Positions 1 to 8,236 of a stretch of 64,000 nucleotides of DNA are shown one piece after another; position 1 is the first letter of the stretch, and every line of letters starts with the position of its first letter. The notes below the pieces were generated by a model. The model did no database searches. It was given only the letters and a program-made list of their open reading frames with translations, and had not been told where the DNA came from. The translations under genes were made by a program, and so were the position numbers. Location: the NCBI GenBank assembly GCA_029251525.1, contig JAQXDE010000029.1, positions 1 to 64,000 of the forward strand, written 5' to 3'. This DNA comes from Saprospiraceae bacterium. GTDB taxonomy: Bacteria > Bacteroidota > Bacteroidia > Chitinophagales > Saprospiraceae.

Positions 1-314
1 TGATCAAAGAAATCAAACTTTGGGAGCTCTTGAATTAACGCTCGCATCATTTTTTCTTGCTGTTTAAGGGAGCGAAATTTTTTAGTAAAATAAGGACCTA
101 AGTAAGGAGTAATTAACGGCATCCGAGAAAGTGAAAAACCAAATTTGTTTTTCTTTAGAATAGGCATGGTTGCTGCTACTTCATTCCCTTTTTTTATCAT
201 CAAAATATCCCAACCTTCTTCACCACAAACTACATCCAAATACCAAGGTTTCGAAAATAGAGGAATCTCACTTTCTTTTTTGCAAAATAAAATATAAGCT
301 TCTTTATTAGTCAT
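1..314 (-). CDS. FemAB-like GNAT-type acyltransferase, N-terminal part only (cut by window edge)
   Basis: Reading leftwards from the ATG at 312-314 there is an open frame of 104 codons with no stop before the window edge. It begins MTNKEAYILFCKKESEIPLF and continues with a region reading FSKPWYLDVVCGEEGWDILM. This opening is typical of the FemAB/BioF2-like acyltransferase proteins of Bacteroidota polysaccharide clusters, often labelled GNAT or 'peptidoglycan bridge formation' proteins. These transfer an acyl or aminoacyl group from a CoA- or tRNA-linked donor. The neighbouring amino-sugar genes suggest that a surface glycan is the acceptor, which is inference. The catalytic C-terminal half lies outside the window, so the substrate cannot be judged. 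It lies about 200 bp downstream of wlbA on the same strand. Confidence 0.72.
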   Translation of the reverse strand, partial: MTNKEAYILFCKKESEIPLFSKPWYLDVVCGEEGWDILMIKKGNEVAATMPILKKNKFGFSLSRMPLITPYLGPYFTKKFRSLKQQEKMMRALIQELPKFDFFD

Positions 315-512
315 TTAAAATAAAGTGAAGAATAAATAATTCGAGTTTTGATTTTAAAAAATTTAAACAGAGGTTCGTTCTTAATGGGATTATGAAAAAT
401 TGTGATGCGTAAATCTAATGATTTTCCAATTTAGAATTTACTTTGATGATTATTTATAGTATAGATAACTCATGAAATTGCTTCCTTGGTTATCTTTATT
501 TTTATCGAATGC

Positions 513-1481
513 TTAACTCCTATTGAATGGATGTTTTGCTAATGAAATTTTAGCTAAAGGATGATAATCTCCGACCAGTCCAATTGGTGTTTTGTGTCGA
601 ATATCATAAACTGTTTCAATAGCTTTTCGTGCTAATCCAATTCTAAATCCATTGCCTTTTAAAATTTCTTCATAACTACGAGTATGCAACTCCGTAAATC
701 CGCCGCTGAATTCAAATTCTTGATTTTCAATTTGAATAGATCGATAAGTTCTTAGTCCTTTTTCTTTGATGTGTTCTGGAATCAAGTCATAATTAATTCC
801 CAAAAACCATCTAACATTAGCTCTTTCCAATTCTAAAAAACCAGCTGCTCGGTCATGCTCATGCACATGCACCGTACTCTTTTTTACATCTCCAAAAATC
901 CAAGAGAGCATGTCATAAAAATGTACTCCAATATTCGTTGCAATTCCTCCAGATTTACTTTTATCTCCTTTCCAACTGGCATAGTACCAGTTTCCACGAG
1001 AGGTCAAATAAGTTAAATCAATATCGAATATTTTATCCTTTGGAGCTTTGTCCACTTGTTCTTTTAGTTCGATAACACTTTTATGCAAACGCAGCTGCAG
1101 GATATTATAAATTTTTTGTCCGGACTCTTTTTCGGATTCTTCGAGCGCATCAATATTCCATGGATTAAGGACGATCGGTTTTTCACAAATCACATCTGCT
1201 CCATTTCGCAAGCCAAATCGAATATGGGCATCATGTAAATAGTTAGGAGAACAAATACTGACATAATCGACGGCATCTCCTTTTCTTTTTAGTTTTTCTA
1301 AATGCCGATCAAAGCGTTCAAATTCAGTGAAAAAAGCAGATTTTGGAAAGTAACTATCTATTACTCCAACCGAGTCAGAAGTATCCAAAGCTGCTACTAA
1401 ATTGTTATTAGTATCTTTTATTGCGCGCATATGTCGAGGGGCGATATATCCTGCTGCACCAATCAATGCAAAATTTTTCAT
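513..1481 (-). CDS. wlbA: WlbA/WbpB-type UDP-N-acetyl-2-amino-2-deoxyglucuronate 3-dehydrogenase (Gfo/Idh/MocA family)
   Basis: This 322-residue protein has an N-terminal Rossmann fold ([20 protein letters not shown], residues 4-23), the sugar-dehydrogenase signature [13 protein letters not shown] near residue 99, and the C-terminal dehydrogenase half with [17 protein letters not shown] near residue 178. Family members oxidise C3 of UDP-GlcNAcA with NAD+ on the route to UDP-2,3-diacetamido-2,3-dideoxyuronic acids of O-antigens. It overlaps the upstream acetyltransferase gene by four bases (ATGA at 1481-1478), so the two are translationally coupled. The other pathway enzymes (WbpA-type dehydrogenase, WbpE-type aminotransferase) are not in the window and probably lie to the left. 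The family is sure; the exact substrate is inferred from the partner gene. Confidence 0.87.
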   Translation of the reverse strand: MKNFALIGAAGYIAPRHMRAIKDTNNNLVAALDTSDSVGVIDSYFPKSAFFTEFERFDRHLEKLKRKGDAVDYVSICSPNYLHDAHIRFGLRNGADVICEKPIVLNPWNIDALEESEKESGQKIYNILQLRLHKSVIELKEQVDKAPKDKIFDIDLTYLTSRGNWYYASWKGDKSKSGGIATNIGVHFYDMLSWIFGDVKKSTVHVHEHDRAAGFLELERANVRWFLGINYDLIPEHIKEKGLRTYRSIQIENQEFEFSGGFTELHTRSYEEILKGNGFRIGLARKAIETVYDIRHKTPIGLVGDYHPLAKISLAKHPFNRS

Positions 1482-2062
1482 ATAATTACTTTTGTTACTT
1501 TGTTATCTTTGAGTTGATAGTTTTCTCCATTTCCAGGGCAAGTTGCGATGCCATTTTCGTTAAAAGTTAGTCGCTCGCCATGTTCACTTATCCAGCCTAT
1601 TTGTCTAGCAGGAACACCAACCATGAGAGCGTAATCTGGTACCTCAGTTTTGATGACTGCACCTGCACCTATAAATGCATATTGACCAATATTGTTGCCG
1701 CAAACGATTGTGGCATTGGCTCCAATAGAAGTCCCTTTTTTAACGATAGTTTTTCGGTATTCGTCTTTGCGAATAACACCACTTCTAGGATTATAAACAT
1801 TGGTAAAAACCATCGATGGGCCAAGGAAAACATCATCTTCACAAAACACACCTTCGTAGATTGAAACGTTATTTTGTACTTTGACATTATTACCTAAAAT
1901 GACTTTGGAAGCGATGAACACATTTTGTCCAAGGCTACAATCTTTTCCTATTTTACAATTGGGCATTATGTGGCAAAAGTGCCATATTTTAGTTCCTTCT
2001 CCAATTTCGCAACCGTTATCGACATAGGCAGATTCGTGAGCGAAGTAATTTTTATCTGGCAT
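1478..2062 (-). CDS. wlbB: WlbB/WbpD-type UDP-2-acetamido-3-amino-2,3-dideoxyglucuronate N-acetyltransferase
   Basis: This 194-residue protein is of the left-handed parallel beta-helix family, with hexapeptide repeats over most of its length (for example [50 protein letters not shown]). The histidine in KIWHFCHI and the segment TNVYNPRS are usual in WbpD/WlbB proteins. The enzyme uses acetyl-CoA to acetylate the 3-amino group of the UDP-linked uronic acid, directly after the dehydrogenase/aminotransferase steps. It is the first gene of a minus-strand pair with wlbA (four-base overlap). The length matches the family, and the start at 2062 directly precedes the typical opening of the family. 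A -7-like promoter element lies about 80 bp upstream. Confidence 0.88.
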   Translation of the reverse strand: MPDKNYFAHESAYVDNGCEIGEGTKIWHFCHIMPNCKIGKDCSLGQNVFIASKVILGNNVKVQNNVSIYEGVFCEDDVFLGPSMVFTNVYNPRSGVIRKDEYRKTIVKKGTSIGANATIVCGNNIGQYAFIGAGAVIKTEVPDYALMVGVPARQIGWISEHGERLTFNENGIATCPGNGENYQLKDNKVTKVII

Positions 2063-2141
2063 TTATTGAATTGGATTTGAGATTTAAAATGAGAACCTTA
2101 AAATGGCCTAGTTCGACCGTTTTAATTGATTTCTATTTTTA

Positions 2142-2149
2142 CAAAAGTA
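2142..2149 (-). promoter_or_regulatory. Candidate Bacteroidota -7 promoter element for wlbB-wlbA
   Basis: On the minus strand the octamer TACTTTTG matches the Bacteroidota -7 consensus TAnnTTTG. It lies about 80 bases upstream of the wlbB start at 2062. No clear -33 TTTG is seen at the usual 17-23 base spacing, so the call rests on one element. Confidence 0.35.
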
Positions 2150-2217
2150 ACATAAAACGATAAAATATCTAGCTGATACTAAGAGGCATTTACTAAGAAG
2201 TACTTATTTAAAAAAAT

Positions 2218-3558
2218 CTACTCTCTCATAATTACTACCTTCTCCGAAATACTCAATTTCTCATTCGATATTTTCACTAAATAAATCCCTTCATAGATCG
2301 TCTGAAGATCAAAATAAGCAATCGTACTTCCTTCTCTTATTTGCGAAGAGCTCACCAGTTTTCCAGAAATATCAAATAACTCAACTTCTAATTTTTCATT
2401 CACTAAACCTGCAACTTGAATCGCAATCAAATCAGTTGCTGGATTTGGGAAAATAGAAATATTCAAGTTACCAAATCTCGTTTCTGAAAGACCTGACGTT
2501 CCATTGTAAACTGTTGTTATCTCACTAATAATATTTACTTTTCGATTTTCAGAAACTCCATAAAAAGTTGGCCCAACTACATATGGATAAGTAGAATTCC
2601 AATTTTCATCGACTGTGGCGAAATAAGCATAAGTACCGTCAGGATACTCGGGAGTCACACAAAGTCTTCCATTGTGTTCATCTAAGTGATCTTCCCCAGT
2701 AGAAACAATATATTCATAATCTTCTCGGAAGTAGCCTAAATGGTAAGTTGCATCAACATCTGGCCCATTAGCTCGAGTAGAGATATTTTTTAATTGGTAG
2801 CTAGATTTTATTCGAGTGATTCCATTGGATCCATCAGCATTTTTGTAACCATAAGCGCCATAAATTGGAAAACCATCATAGGCGAACCCAATCAAAGGAG
2901 AATGTTGGTTAGGGTCTATCGCATATAAACCCTCTGCATCATATAGATTACAAATATCTGATATAATATCTAAATCCAATTTGAAGGCGGATGGATTTTG
3001 ATGGTGATGATAATTTCCCATGGCAGGGTGTGCTTTGGAACAATCGAATCCGTCCATCTCTGCTGGTACAGCGTCTCTGTTCCAATCATTTTGAGCCATT
3101 GGGCCGCCCGGGCAAGGTGGGTTACCTGGTCCACCACAAAGTGCATTTGTATTTGGATTCCACGCTACACCATCTCTATAATCAAAGAGTGCGACCCCAT
3201 TGATAAATACTCCGATATTTCCTCCAGTGGTAGAAATAGGAGTTCCGGTATTCTCTTGAGGAGCTAATGGAATTTTAAAAATGGCATCTTGATCGGTAGC
3301 TTGAGAGGGATTTCCATCTAAAAAGGGACCAGTTGGATAAGCAGGAATTCCTTTAGTTGAAACATAAACAAAATCTGCTGAATATTCTACTTTTTGGCAA
3401 TTGTATAAAATACCATTATCGATTGAAGTGGAGTTGCCTTGCATATAATAGCTCCCCGTTTCGGTGGTGTTTTGTAACCAAGAAGTTACTGCGGGGCTTT
3501 GTGCTACAACCATTATTGTTAAACTAAAAAGATAATTGAAGAGGATAATTTTTTTCAT
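2218..3558 (-). CDS. Secreted YHYH-domain protein with T9SS C-terminal sorting domain
   Basis: This 446-residue protein has a signal peptide (residues 1-20, ending MVVAQ), a YHYH-type domain over roughly residues 70-330, and a C-terminal T9SS type A sorting domain (FPNPATDLIAIQV... GIYLVKIS). The domain shows the histidine-rich segment AMGNYHHHQNP and the regions GFAYDGFPIYGAYG and HLDEHNGRLCVTPEYPDGTYAYF. The family has no proven biochemical role, but its histidine-rich, often metal-linked context suggests metal binding. It lies downstream of, and on the same strand as, an MbnP/MbnH-like pair and shares a 17-base upstream motif with mbnP, so a role in copper or another metal at the cell surface is a reasonable inference. 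Confidence 0.8.
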   Translation of the reverse strand: MKKIILFNYLFSLTIMVVAQSPAVTSWLQNTTETGSYYMQGNSTSIDNGILYNCQKVEYSADFVYVSTKGIPAYPTGPFLDGNPSQATDQDAIFKIPLAPQENTGTPISTTGGNIGVFINGVALFDYRDGVAWNPNTNALCGGPGNPPCPGGPMAQNDWNRDAVPAEMDGFDCSKAHPAMGNYHHHQNPSAFKLDLDIISDICNLYDAEGLYAIDPNQHSPLIGFAYDGFPIYGAYGYKNADGSNGITRIKSSYQLKNISTRANGPDVDATYHLGYFREDYEYIVSTGEDHLDEHNGRLCVTPEYPDGTYAYFATVDENWNSTYPYVVGPTFYGVSENRKVNIISEITTVYNGTSGLSETRFGNLNISIFPNPATDLIAIQVAGLVNEKLEVELFDISGKLVSSSQIREGSTIAYFDLQTIYEGIYLVKISNEKLSISEKVVIMRE

Positions 3559-3826
3559 TTTTAATATTGTTTGTATTTAACAGATGACCTTATTGAAAAC
3601 AATAGTATTATAAATTCTAATATGTATTAGAAGTCAGTTTGTTTAAATACTTGTGGTATTTTTCTAGATTTTTTTATTCTTTAGAGATTATTGGTTTAGT
3701 GAGATTGTTACTTTTTTATTGAAAAAACTAACAAAATACGTAGTTCAAGAAAAGCCTTCGTATCCTCATTTTTTGCTAATCTTTGCCTACTTTTTATTAT
3801 CCAAAGTTTTTTCAAATTAGTGTTAT
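3559..3826. other. Intergenic region between the mbnH-like and YHYH genes
   Basis: No gene is seen. It holds the 17-base motif at 3641-3657 that is shared with the mbnP leader, and an A/T-rich segment at 3716-3774 that loosely resembles 29699-29760. Confidence 0.5.
3641..3657. promoter_or_regulatory. 17-base motif shared with the mbnP upstream region
   Basis: GTTTAAATACTTGTGGT lies 83 bases upstream of the YHYH gene start. The same motif with one change (C for T at position 14) lies at 5549-5565, 20 bases upstream of mbnP, in the same orientation relative to transcription. It could be an operator or part of an intergenic repeat. Confidence 0.35.
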
Positions 3827-4846
3827 TTATTTTAATATCTCTCTGGGGAATTGATGTTTATGGTCGAAGACGAATTTTTTATCGTTCAGAGTAAGTAAGA
3901 AAGCAATCAAATCTGATTTTTCATTTGGAGTTAATACAGTACTTTTTTCTAAATCGTTGAATTTATTTTGGCTTGTGATAATTCCTTTATTGTAATGATT
4001 TAAGACTTGATTTAATTTCTGAAATCTACCATCGTGCATATAAGGATGGGTGTAAGTCAAATTTCGTAAGGAGGGAATTTTGAATTTTAAACTATCGGAA
4101 CTTTGTTTAGTAATCATCCATTTTCCAAAATCATTTAAAGTTGTATCAATAGGAAGTCCGTTATTAGCAAATTTTTGATTTGAGAAAAGAGGTTCAGTAT
4201 GGCAGGAGTTACAGTTTTTTTGAAATAATAGGTAACCTTTTTTTTCTTGGTGAGAAAATTGTGCAATTCCTTTTTGAACGTCATCATATTTTGAGGTAGC
4301 TGAAACTAATGTTAATTGAAATTGGGCAAGTGCTTTAAGTATGTGCTCGCCTGTAATCAAACTATCTTTAAATGCTTGATAAAAAAGAGATGGATATATC
4401 CTTTTATTTTGTAATTTTTTAACGACGTTCTTCAAATTTTCATTCATCTCTTTCGGATGACTAATTGGAGCAAGTGCCTGCATGTCTAGATGATTAATTG
4501 CACCATCCCACATAAATGTTTTTTGCCATGCAAGATTAAAAAGTGGAGGAGCATTTCTAGTACCAATTTGATCATTAATTCCGTGACTCAAATCATGATC
4601 GGTATGAGCAAAAGCATTATAAGGCGAATGACAAGAGGCACACGAAATGGTATTGTCTTTGGATAGAACTGGATCATAAAAAAGAACTCTACCAAGCTCT
4701 TTTATTTCTTTTGTGAGTCTATTGCTATTAAAATCGTAAGCTGGTTTTGGAAAATGGTTCGGGGGGTTAAAATAAGAGATTTGCTCCGAAGAAAATGCGA
4801 ACCAACTAATAGTCAAAAAAAGGAAAAAGAAATTTTTTAGGCTCAT
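3827..4846 (-). CDS. MbnH/MauG-like di-haem cytochrome c peroxidase family protein
   Basis: This 339-residue secreted protein has a signal peptide (residues 1-20) and two haem c attachment motifs, CASCH at 69-73 and CNSCH at 212-216. It also has family segments such as TRNAPPLFNLAWQKTFMWDG and PYMHDGRF. Members of the CcpA/MauG superfamily use two c-type haems for peroxide reduction or, as in MauG and MbnH, for oxidation of aromatic residues on a partner protein. The gene overlaps mbnP by four bases (4843-4846), the arrangement expected of an MbnH that converts a tryptophan in MbnP to kynurenine to build a copper site. Cytochrome c peroxidase activity proper cannot be excluded from sequence alone. 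It is presumably periplasmic. Confidence 0.83.
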   Translation of the reverse strand: MSLKNFFFLFLTISWFAFSSEQISYFNPPNHFPKPAYDFNSNRLTKEIKELGRVLFYDPVLSKDNTISCASCHSPYNAFAHTDHDLSHGINDQIGTRNAPPLFNLAWQKTFMWDGAINHLDMQALAPISHPKEMNENLKNVVKKLQNKRIYPSLFYQAFKDSLITGEHILKALAQFQLTLVSATSKYDDVQKGIAQFSHQEKKGYLLFQKNCNSCHTEPLFSNQKFANNGLPIDTTLNDFGKWMITKQSSDSLKFKIPSLRNLTYTHPYMHDGRFQKLNQVLNHYNKGIITSQNKFNDLEKSTVLTPNEKSDLIAFLLTLNDKKFVFDHKHQFPREILK

Positions 4847-5529
4847 GTTGAAATAGAAAATAGGGAGGCAATTAATTTTGCCATGTTAACAGAGGATTGA
4901 TTTGGACTCATTATTTCATAGGTTTCTTTAAGATTTATTTTTTCTAAGAGTTGCTCTATTGGTAACTGGATGATAATATTCTTTTTATCAAGAATGACTA
5001 ATTCAATGGATTGTACCATTGAAAATGGTGCTTGGTAACCACCAAGGTGAAATTGGAAAAAATTTTTTCTAGCTGGACAACTTGGTGTGACCCCTTCCAA
5101 TTTGAAATTAATATATCCACTCTGCCAAGTCCAATACATTCCATTGGTTGGATCAAGGTCTCCACCAAAAGCTCCAGAAACATTTGTTAAACTATCAATT
5201 CCAAGATCAAACTTTATTAAATTATAATTTTGTTTGGTATTCTTATCGAAATTTATAATCAACGATTCAGGATTTCCCAAATCAATAAGGTGATGCTTTT
5301 TTTCTAAAGAAAAGGCAAATGCTTCCTCTTGAAAAAACTGAATATTGGAAATATAAAACCTGATAACATCAAAACTGATACTATCTGAAGTGGTGTGATT
5401 AAAATATTTGTTACCTACAGCTATAGAATTATGATTAAAAGAGAGCTTGAATTGGATTGTTTCATTTGATTGTTGGGCAAATGAAATGAGTGAAAGAAAT
5501 AGGAAAACAAGAATAGTGTAAAATTTCAT
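4843..5529 (-). CDS. MbnP-family copper-binding protein
   Basis: This 228-residue protein has a signal peptide (residues 1-19, ending SFAQQ) and the MbnP family core: GIDSLTNVSGAFGGDLDP (110-127), then NGMYWTWQSGYINFKLEG with W133 and W135, a cysteine at 151 (PSCPARKNF), and FHLGGYQAP at 160-168. In characterised MbnP a tryptophan is oxidised to kynurenine by the di-haem partner MbnH, giving a high-affinity periplasmic copper site. The conserved WTW segment and the translationally coupled di-haem gene fit that scheme. Which tryptophan is modified here is not known. No methanobactin precursor is seen nearby, so a general copper role is more likely than methanobactin handling. Confidence 0.83.
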   Translation of the reverse strand: MKFYTILVFLFLSLISFAQQSNETIQFKLSFNHNSIAVGNKYFNHTTSDSISFDVIRFYISNIQFFQEEAFAFSLEKKHHLIDLGNPESLIINFDKNTKQNYNLIKFDLGIDSLTNVSGAFGGDLDPTNGMYWTWQSGYINFKLEGVTPSCPARKNFFQFHLGGYQAPFSMVQSIELVILDKKNIIIQLPIEQLLEKINLKETYEIMSPNQSSVNMAKLIASLFSIST

Positions 5530-5548
5530 TTGTTTTAGATAGCAAGAT

Positions 5549-5565
5549 GTTTAAATACTTGCGGT
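5549..5565. promoter_or_regulatory. 17-base motif upstream of mbnP, second copy
   Basis: GTTTAAATACTTGCGGT matches 16 of 17 bases of the motif at 3641-3657 upstream of the YHYH gene. A shorter related stretch, CTTGCGGTCCTTATT, occurs at 29808-29822 outside any copper context, which weakens a purely copper-specific reading. Confidence 0.35.
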
Positions 5566-5601
5566 CATTATTTTAATAACGAAACTAATGTAATCTTTAA
5601 T

Positions 5602-7944
5602 TTATAAAGTAACTGTTAGGTTTCCTGATATTTGAATAACCTCCCCATCTAAATATTCAATTTCCGCCATCCAAATATAAACTCCTGGACTAGCTAATTT
5701 TCCTTTAACAAATCCATTCCAACCGTAGCTAAAATCATTGGGTGGTAAATTATTTCCTTCAAAAACTACTGCTCCCCAGCGGCTAAAAATGCTCATATTC
5801 TTTATTAATGAAACTGATTTGTTAGCATTGATAAAGAAATAATCGTTAGCGCCATCACCATTTGGAGAAAAAGCATTAGGGATAAAAACGTCTCGAATTT
5901 TATTTACAAAAACATTAATTGAATCGCTCGTAGAACAATCGTCGATGGAGGTTACCGTTAAAAAATAAGAAGCATTATTAAGCGGTGCAACTATTGGCCG
6001 AAGGCAATTATCACAATCTATGGTATAGTCTGTACTAGTCCAAATTATGTCAATTAGGTTTGTATTATTGGTTGTGACTGGGATCAAAATATCACAACCT
6101 AAGTCCACCTCTAAATCTGGCCCCATAAAAAGAACTGGAATATCTGGAGCTGTTAAAGTTCCGCTGTTAGTTGTTTCACAACCATTATCGTCTATGATAG
6201 AAATATTATAAGTGCCAGAAGCGAGGTTTTGATAAACGTTTGCTGGACTAAATATACCATTTCCCATGGCAGTCTGGTAAGATGGTGTCCCACCCCAAAT
6301 TGAATCTATTTGAACCAAACCGGTTTCGAATCCATCACAATTGGGATCAATATAATTGATTAAAAATTCAATTGGAGTTGGTTCGGTTAAAGTAATATTA
6401 TTCGTTTGCACACAACCATTATTATCGGTAATACTGACTGAATAAAATCCTACAGCTAGATTATTGGCTTGTTCTCCCGTTTGCATTTGTCCATCGCTCC
6501 AAGCGAAAGAGTAGGGAGGAACTCCACCAATTCCGGTTGCCAAAGCGGTTCCATCCATTCCACCATTACAATTCAAATTAAATCCGTCAATATCAATTGC
6601 ATCAGTTGCCACAGCTAAAATAGAGGGCTCAGTTACTTCTTGAAATAGGACCACATTATTTCCAAAATCATCCATTATATTGATTTCATAAATTCCTGCT
6701 GGAACATTGGAGATTTGATTATTATCGAATAAAATAGTGTTTCCTGATCCGAAAATAGTAACATCAGTAATGTGTTCCCAAACGTAGGTGAAAGGAGGTG
6801 TCCCATTTTGCACAGAGAAAACCAAAAAGCCATTTGCATCTCCATTACAAACCGGAGGGATGAAGTCAGTCGATCCAATAATTTCACATTCGACCATAAA
6901 TAAATCGAGTGTCACTATACTATCGCAAGCTGCCGCAGTCAAAATTGTATCCACAAAAATGCCAGTAGATAAATAAGGTGTTGAGCCGATGAGAAATTCC
7001 TCGCCCACACATAAATTAATATCAACTACTTCTTGTGCCTGAGGTAAAACAGTCAAATTTAAAAATATTAAACTATCACAACCATTTGGAAGGGTGATTA
7101 CGAAATCATAAATACCTGTAACGCAAATATTCTGACCTGCAACATCATAGCAGTCATTATCACAGATCTCTTCTACCAAGTTTAAAGTTCCTGGAGTCAC
7201 AACATCGACTATCACACAACTTGGTGGAGCATTATCACAAACATTAGCAGCAGTTACACATAACTCATAAGTTCCATCGGCAGGAAAAGTAATATCAACA
7301 GTTTGTGTTGTTCCACCAGCAGGATTTCCATCTACTGTCCAATAAAAAAGTGCTGCACCTACATCACCAGTTGTAGAGTAGGAGGTAGGCATATTGGGGC
7401 AAGTTTGTGATAATCCACTGATATCTCCTGATGTAGTTAATTGTCCAACAGCTGTACTCCCAGTCAGTACATCAAAAGTCCAATCGCAAATAGTTCCGTT
7501 CGAACCATCCATTACTAAATAGTAATGTTGACCAACAACCAAAGGAACGGTATTAGAAAAAATCACTGATGCATTAGAGGGTATATCTGTATCACAAAAG
7601 GTAACTGCAGAAAAATTCTCACAGTCAAAGCTTTCAAAAATTCCAACTTCCAAACCCGAAAAACCCATACAATTAGTTACAGTAACCTGTATTTCTAAAT
7701 CTTCTGTTCCTGCTATAAAAGCAATATATCCCATTCGGTTATATTGAGTTGTGCAAAATTCATTGAACCCTTGGCCTCCTTGGGAGGTATTATTTGTACC
7801 AGTGAATCCATCAATATCGCAAATTGCACAGGCCTCCAAACAGGTAGAAGTAGTTGCTGGATTCGGCCCACAAGGCTCTGGTTGAGATATAGCCAAAATA
7901 CAAGTCAACATAAAAAGGAGAAGCCAAAATATTCTTAGTACCAT
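5602..7944 (-). CDS. Large secreted SprB-repeat protein with gliding motility-associated (CHU_C, T9SS type B) C-terminal domain
   Basis: This 780-residue cell-surface protein has a signal peptide (1-20, ending AISQPEPCG) and an N-terminal cysteine-rich domain (about 25-165). A PKD-like segment follows (about 170-250), then repeats of LNLTVLPQAQE type, then three SprB-type repeats beginning near residues 365, 460 and 530 (CNGDANGFLVFSVQNGTPPF, CNGGMDGTALATGIGGVPPY, CDGFETGLVQIDSIWGGTPS). The C-terminal 95 residues carry the gliding-associated domain (FIPNAFSPNGDGANDYF ... FSRWGAVVFEG ... SPGVYIW). Such proteins are exported by T9SS and may act as adhesins or gliding filaments. Multiple cysteines fit an extracellular, disulfide-bearing protein. 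It has its own promoter (7960-7988) and is probably monocistronic. Confidence 0.88.
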   Translation of the reverse strand: MVLRIFWLLLFMLTCILAISQPEPCGPNPATTSTCLEACAICDIDGFTGTNNTSQGGQGFNEFCTTQYNRMGYIAFIAGTEDLEIQVTVTNCMGFSGLEVGIFESFDCENFSAVTFCDTDIPSNASVIFSNTVPLVVGQHYYLVMDGSNGTICDWTFDVLTGSTAVGQLTTSGDISGLSQTCPNMPTSYSTTGDVGAALFYWTVDGNPAGGTTQTVDITFPADGTYELCVTAANVCDNAPPSCVIVDVVTPGTLNLVEEICDNDCYDVAGQNICVTGIYDFVITLPNGCDSLIFLNLTVLPQAQEVVDINLCVGEEFLIGSTPYLSTGIFVDTILTAAACDSIVTLDLFMVECEIIGSTDFIPPVCNGDANGFLVFSVQNGTPPFTYVWEHITDVTIFGSGNTILFDNNQISNVPAGIYEINIMDDFGNNVVLFQEVTEPSILAVATDAIDIDGFNLNCNGGMDGTALATGIGGVPPYSFAWSDGQMQTGEQANNLAVGFYSVSITDNNGCVQTNNITLTEPTPIEFLINYIDPNCDGFETGLVQIDSIWGGTPSYQTAMGNGIFSPANVYQNLASGTYNISIIDDNGCETTNSGTLTAPDIPVLFMGPDLEVDLGCDILIPVTTNNTNLIDIIWTSTDYTIDCDNCLRPIVAPLNNASYFLTVTSIDDCSTSDSINVFVNKIRDVFIPNAFSPNGDGANDYFFINANKSVSLIKNMSIFSRWGAVVFEGNNLPPNDFSYGWNGFVKGKLASPGVYIWMAEIEYLDGEVIQISGNLTVTL

Positions 7945-7959
7945 TCTGCTAAATTTTTA

Positions 7960-7988
7960 CAAATATAAATCAATATTCAGTTTACAAA
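7960..7988 (-). promoter_or_regulatory. Bacteroidota-type promoter (TTTG-N17?-TATATTTG) of the SprB-repeat gene
   Basis: On the minus strand TTTG (7988-7985) is followed after 17 bases by TATATTTG (7967-7960). This matches the Bacteroidota -33/-7 consensus with ideal spacing. The ATG at 7944 follows 15 bases later, which implies a very short leader. Confidence 0.55.
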
Positions 7989-8197
7989 GAACGGAATTAT
8001 TAAATGTTATGTCTAACCATTATCAAATAATTAATTTAATCATTCAATAATAATAAGACAGCCAAAGAAAAAAAGAATAGGGTGTAGTAAAACGCTTATT
8101 TTTGTTTACTTTTTTGTCCACGGCTAGTAAAAGTTATATTGGAGAGAAATGGAAATGATTGGTTGTTAAATTGACCCATCTTTTTGTAGAAAAGAAG

Positions 8198-8225
8198 TTA
8201 GCGGTCTACCAATGTAGACCGCTAA
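8198..8225 (-). terminator. Strong hairpin downstream of the CotH-kinase gene
   Basis: A perfect 12-bp stem, TTAGCGGTCTAC/GTAGACCGCTAA with loop CAAT, lies just beyond the stop of the minus-strand gene at 8237. The T-run after the stem on the minus strand is interrupted by cytosines, so it may be a weak terminator or an mRNA-stabilising hairpin. Confidence 0.6.
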
Positions 8226-8236
8226 GTATTAATTTG

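Noticed and set aside
3827-5529. Methanobactin biosynthesis cluster
   Set aside because: Only MbnP/MbnH-like genes are present; no MbnA precursor, MbnB or MbnC was found near them.
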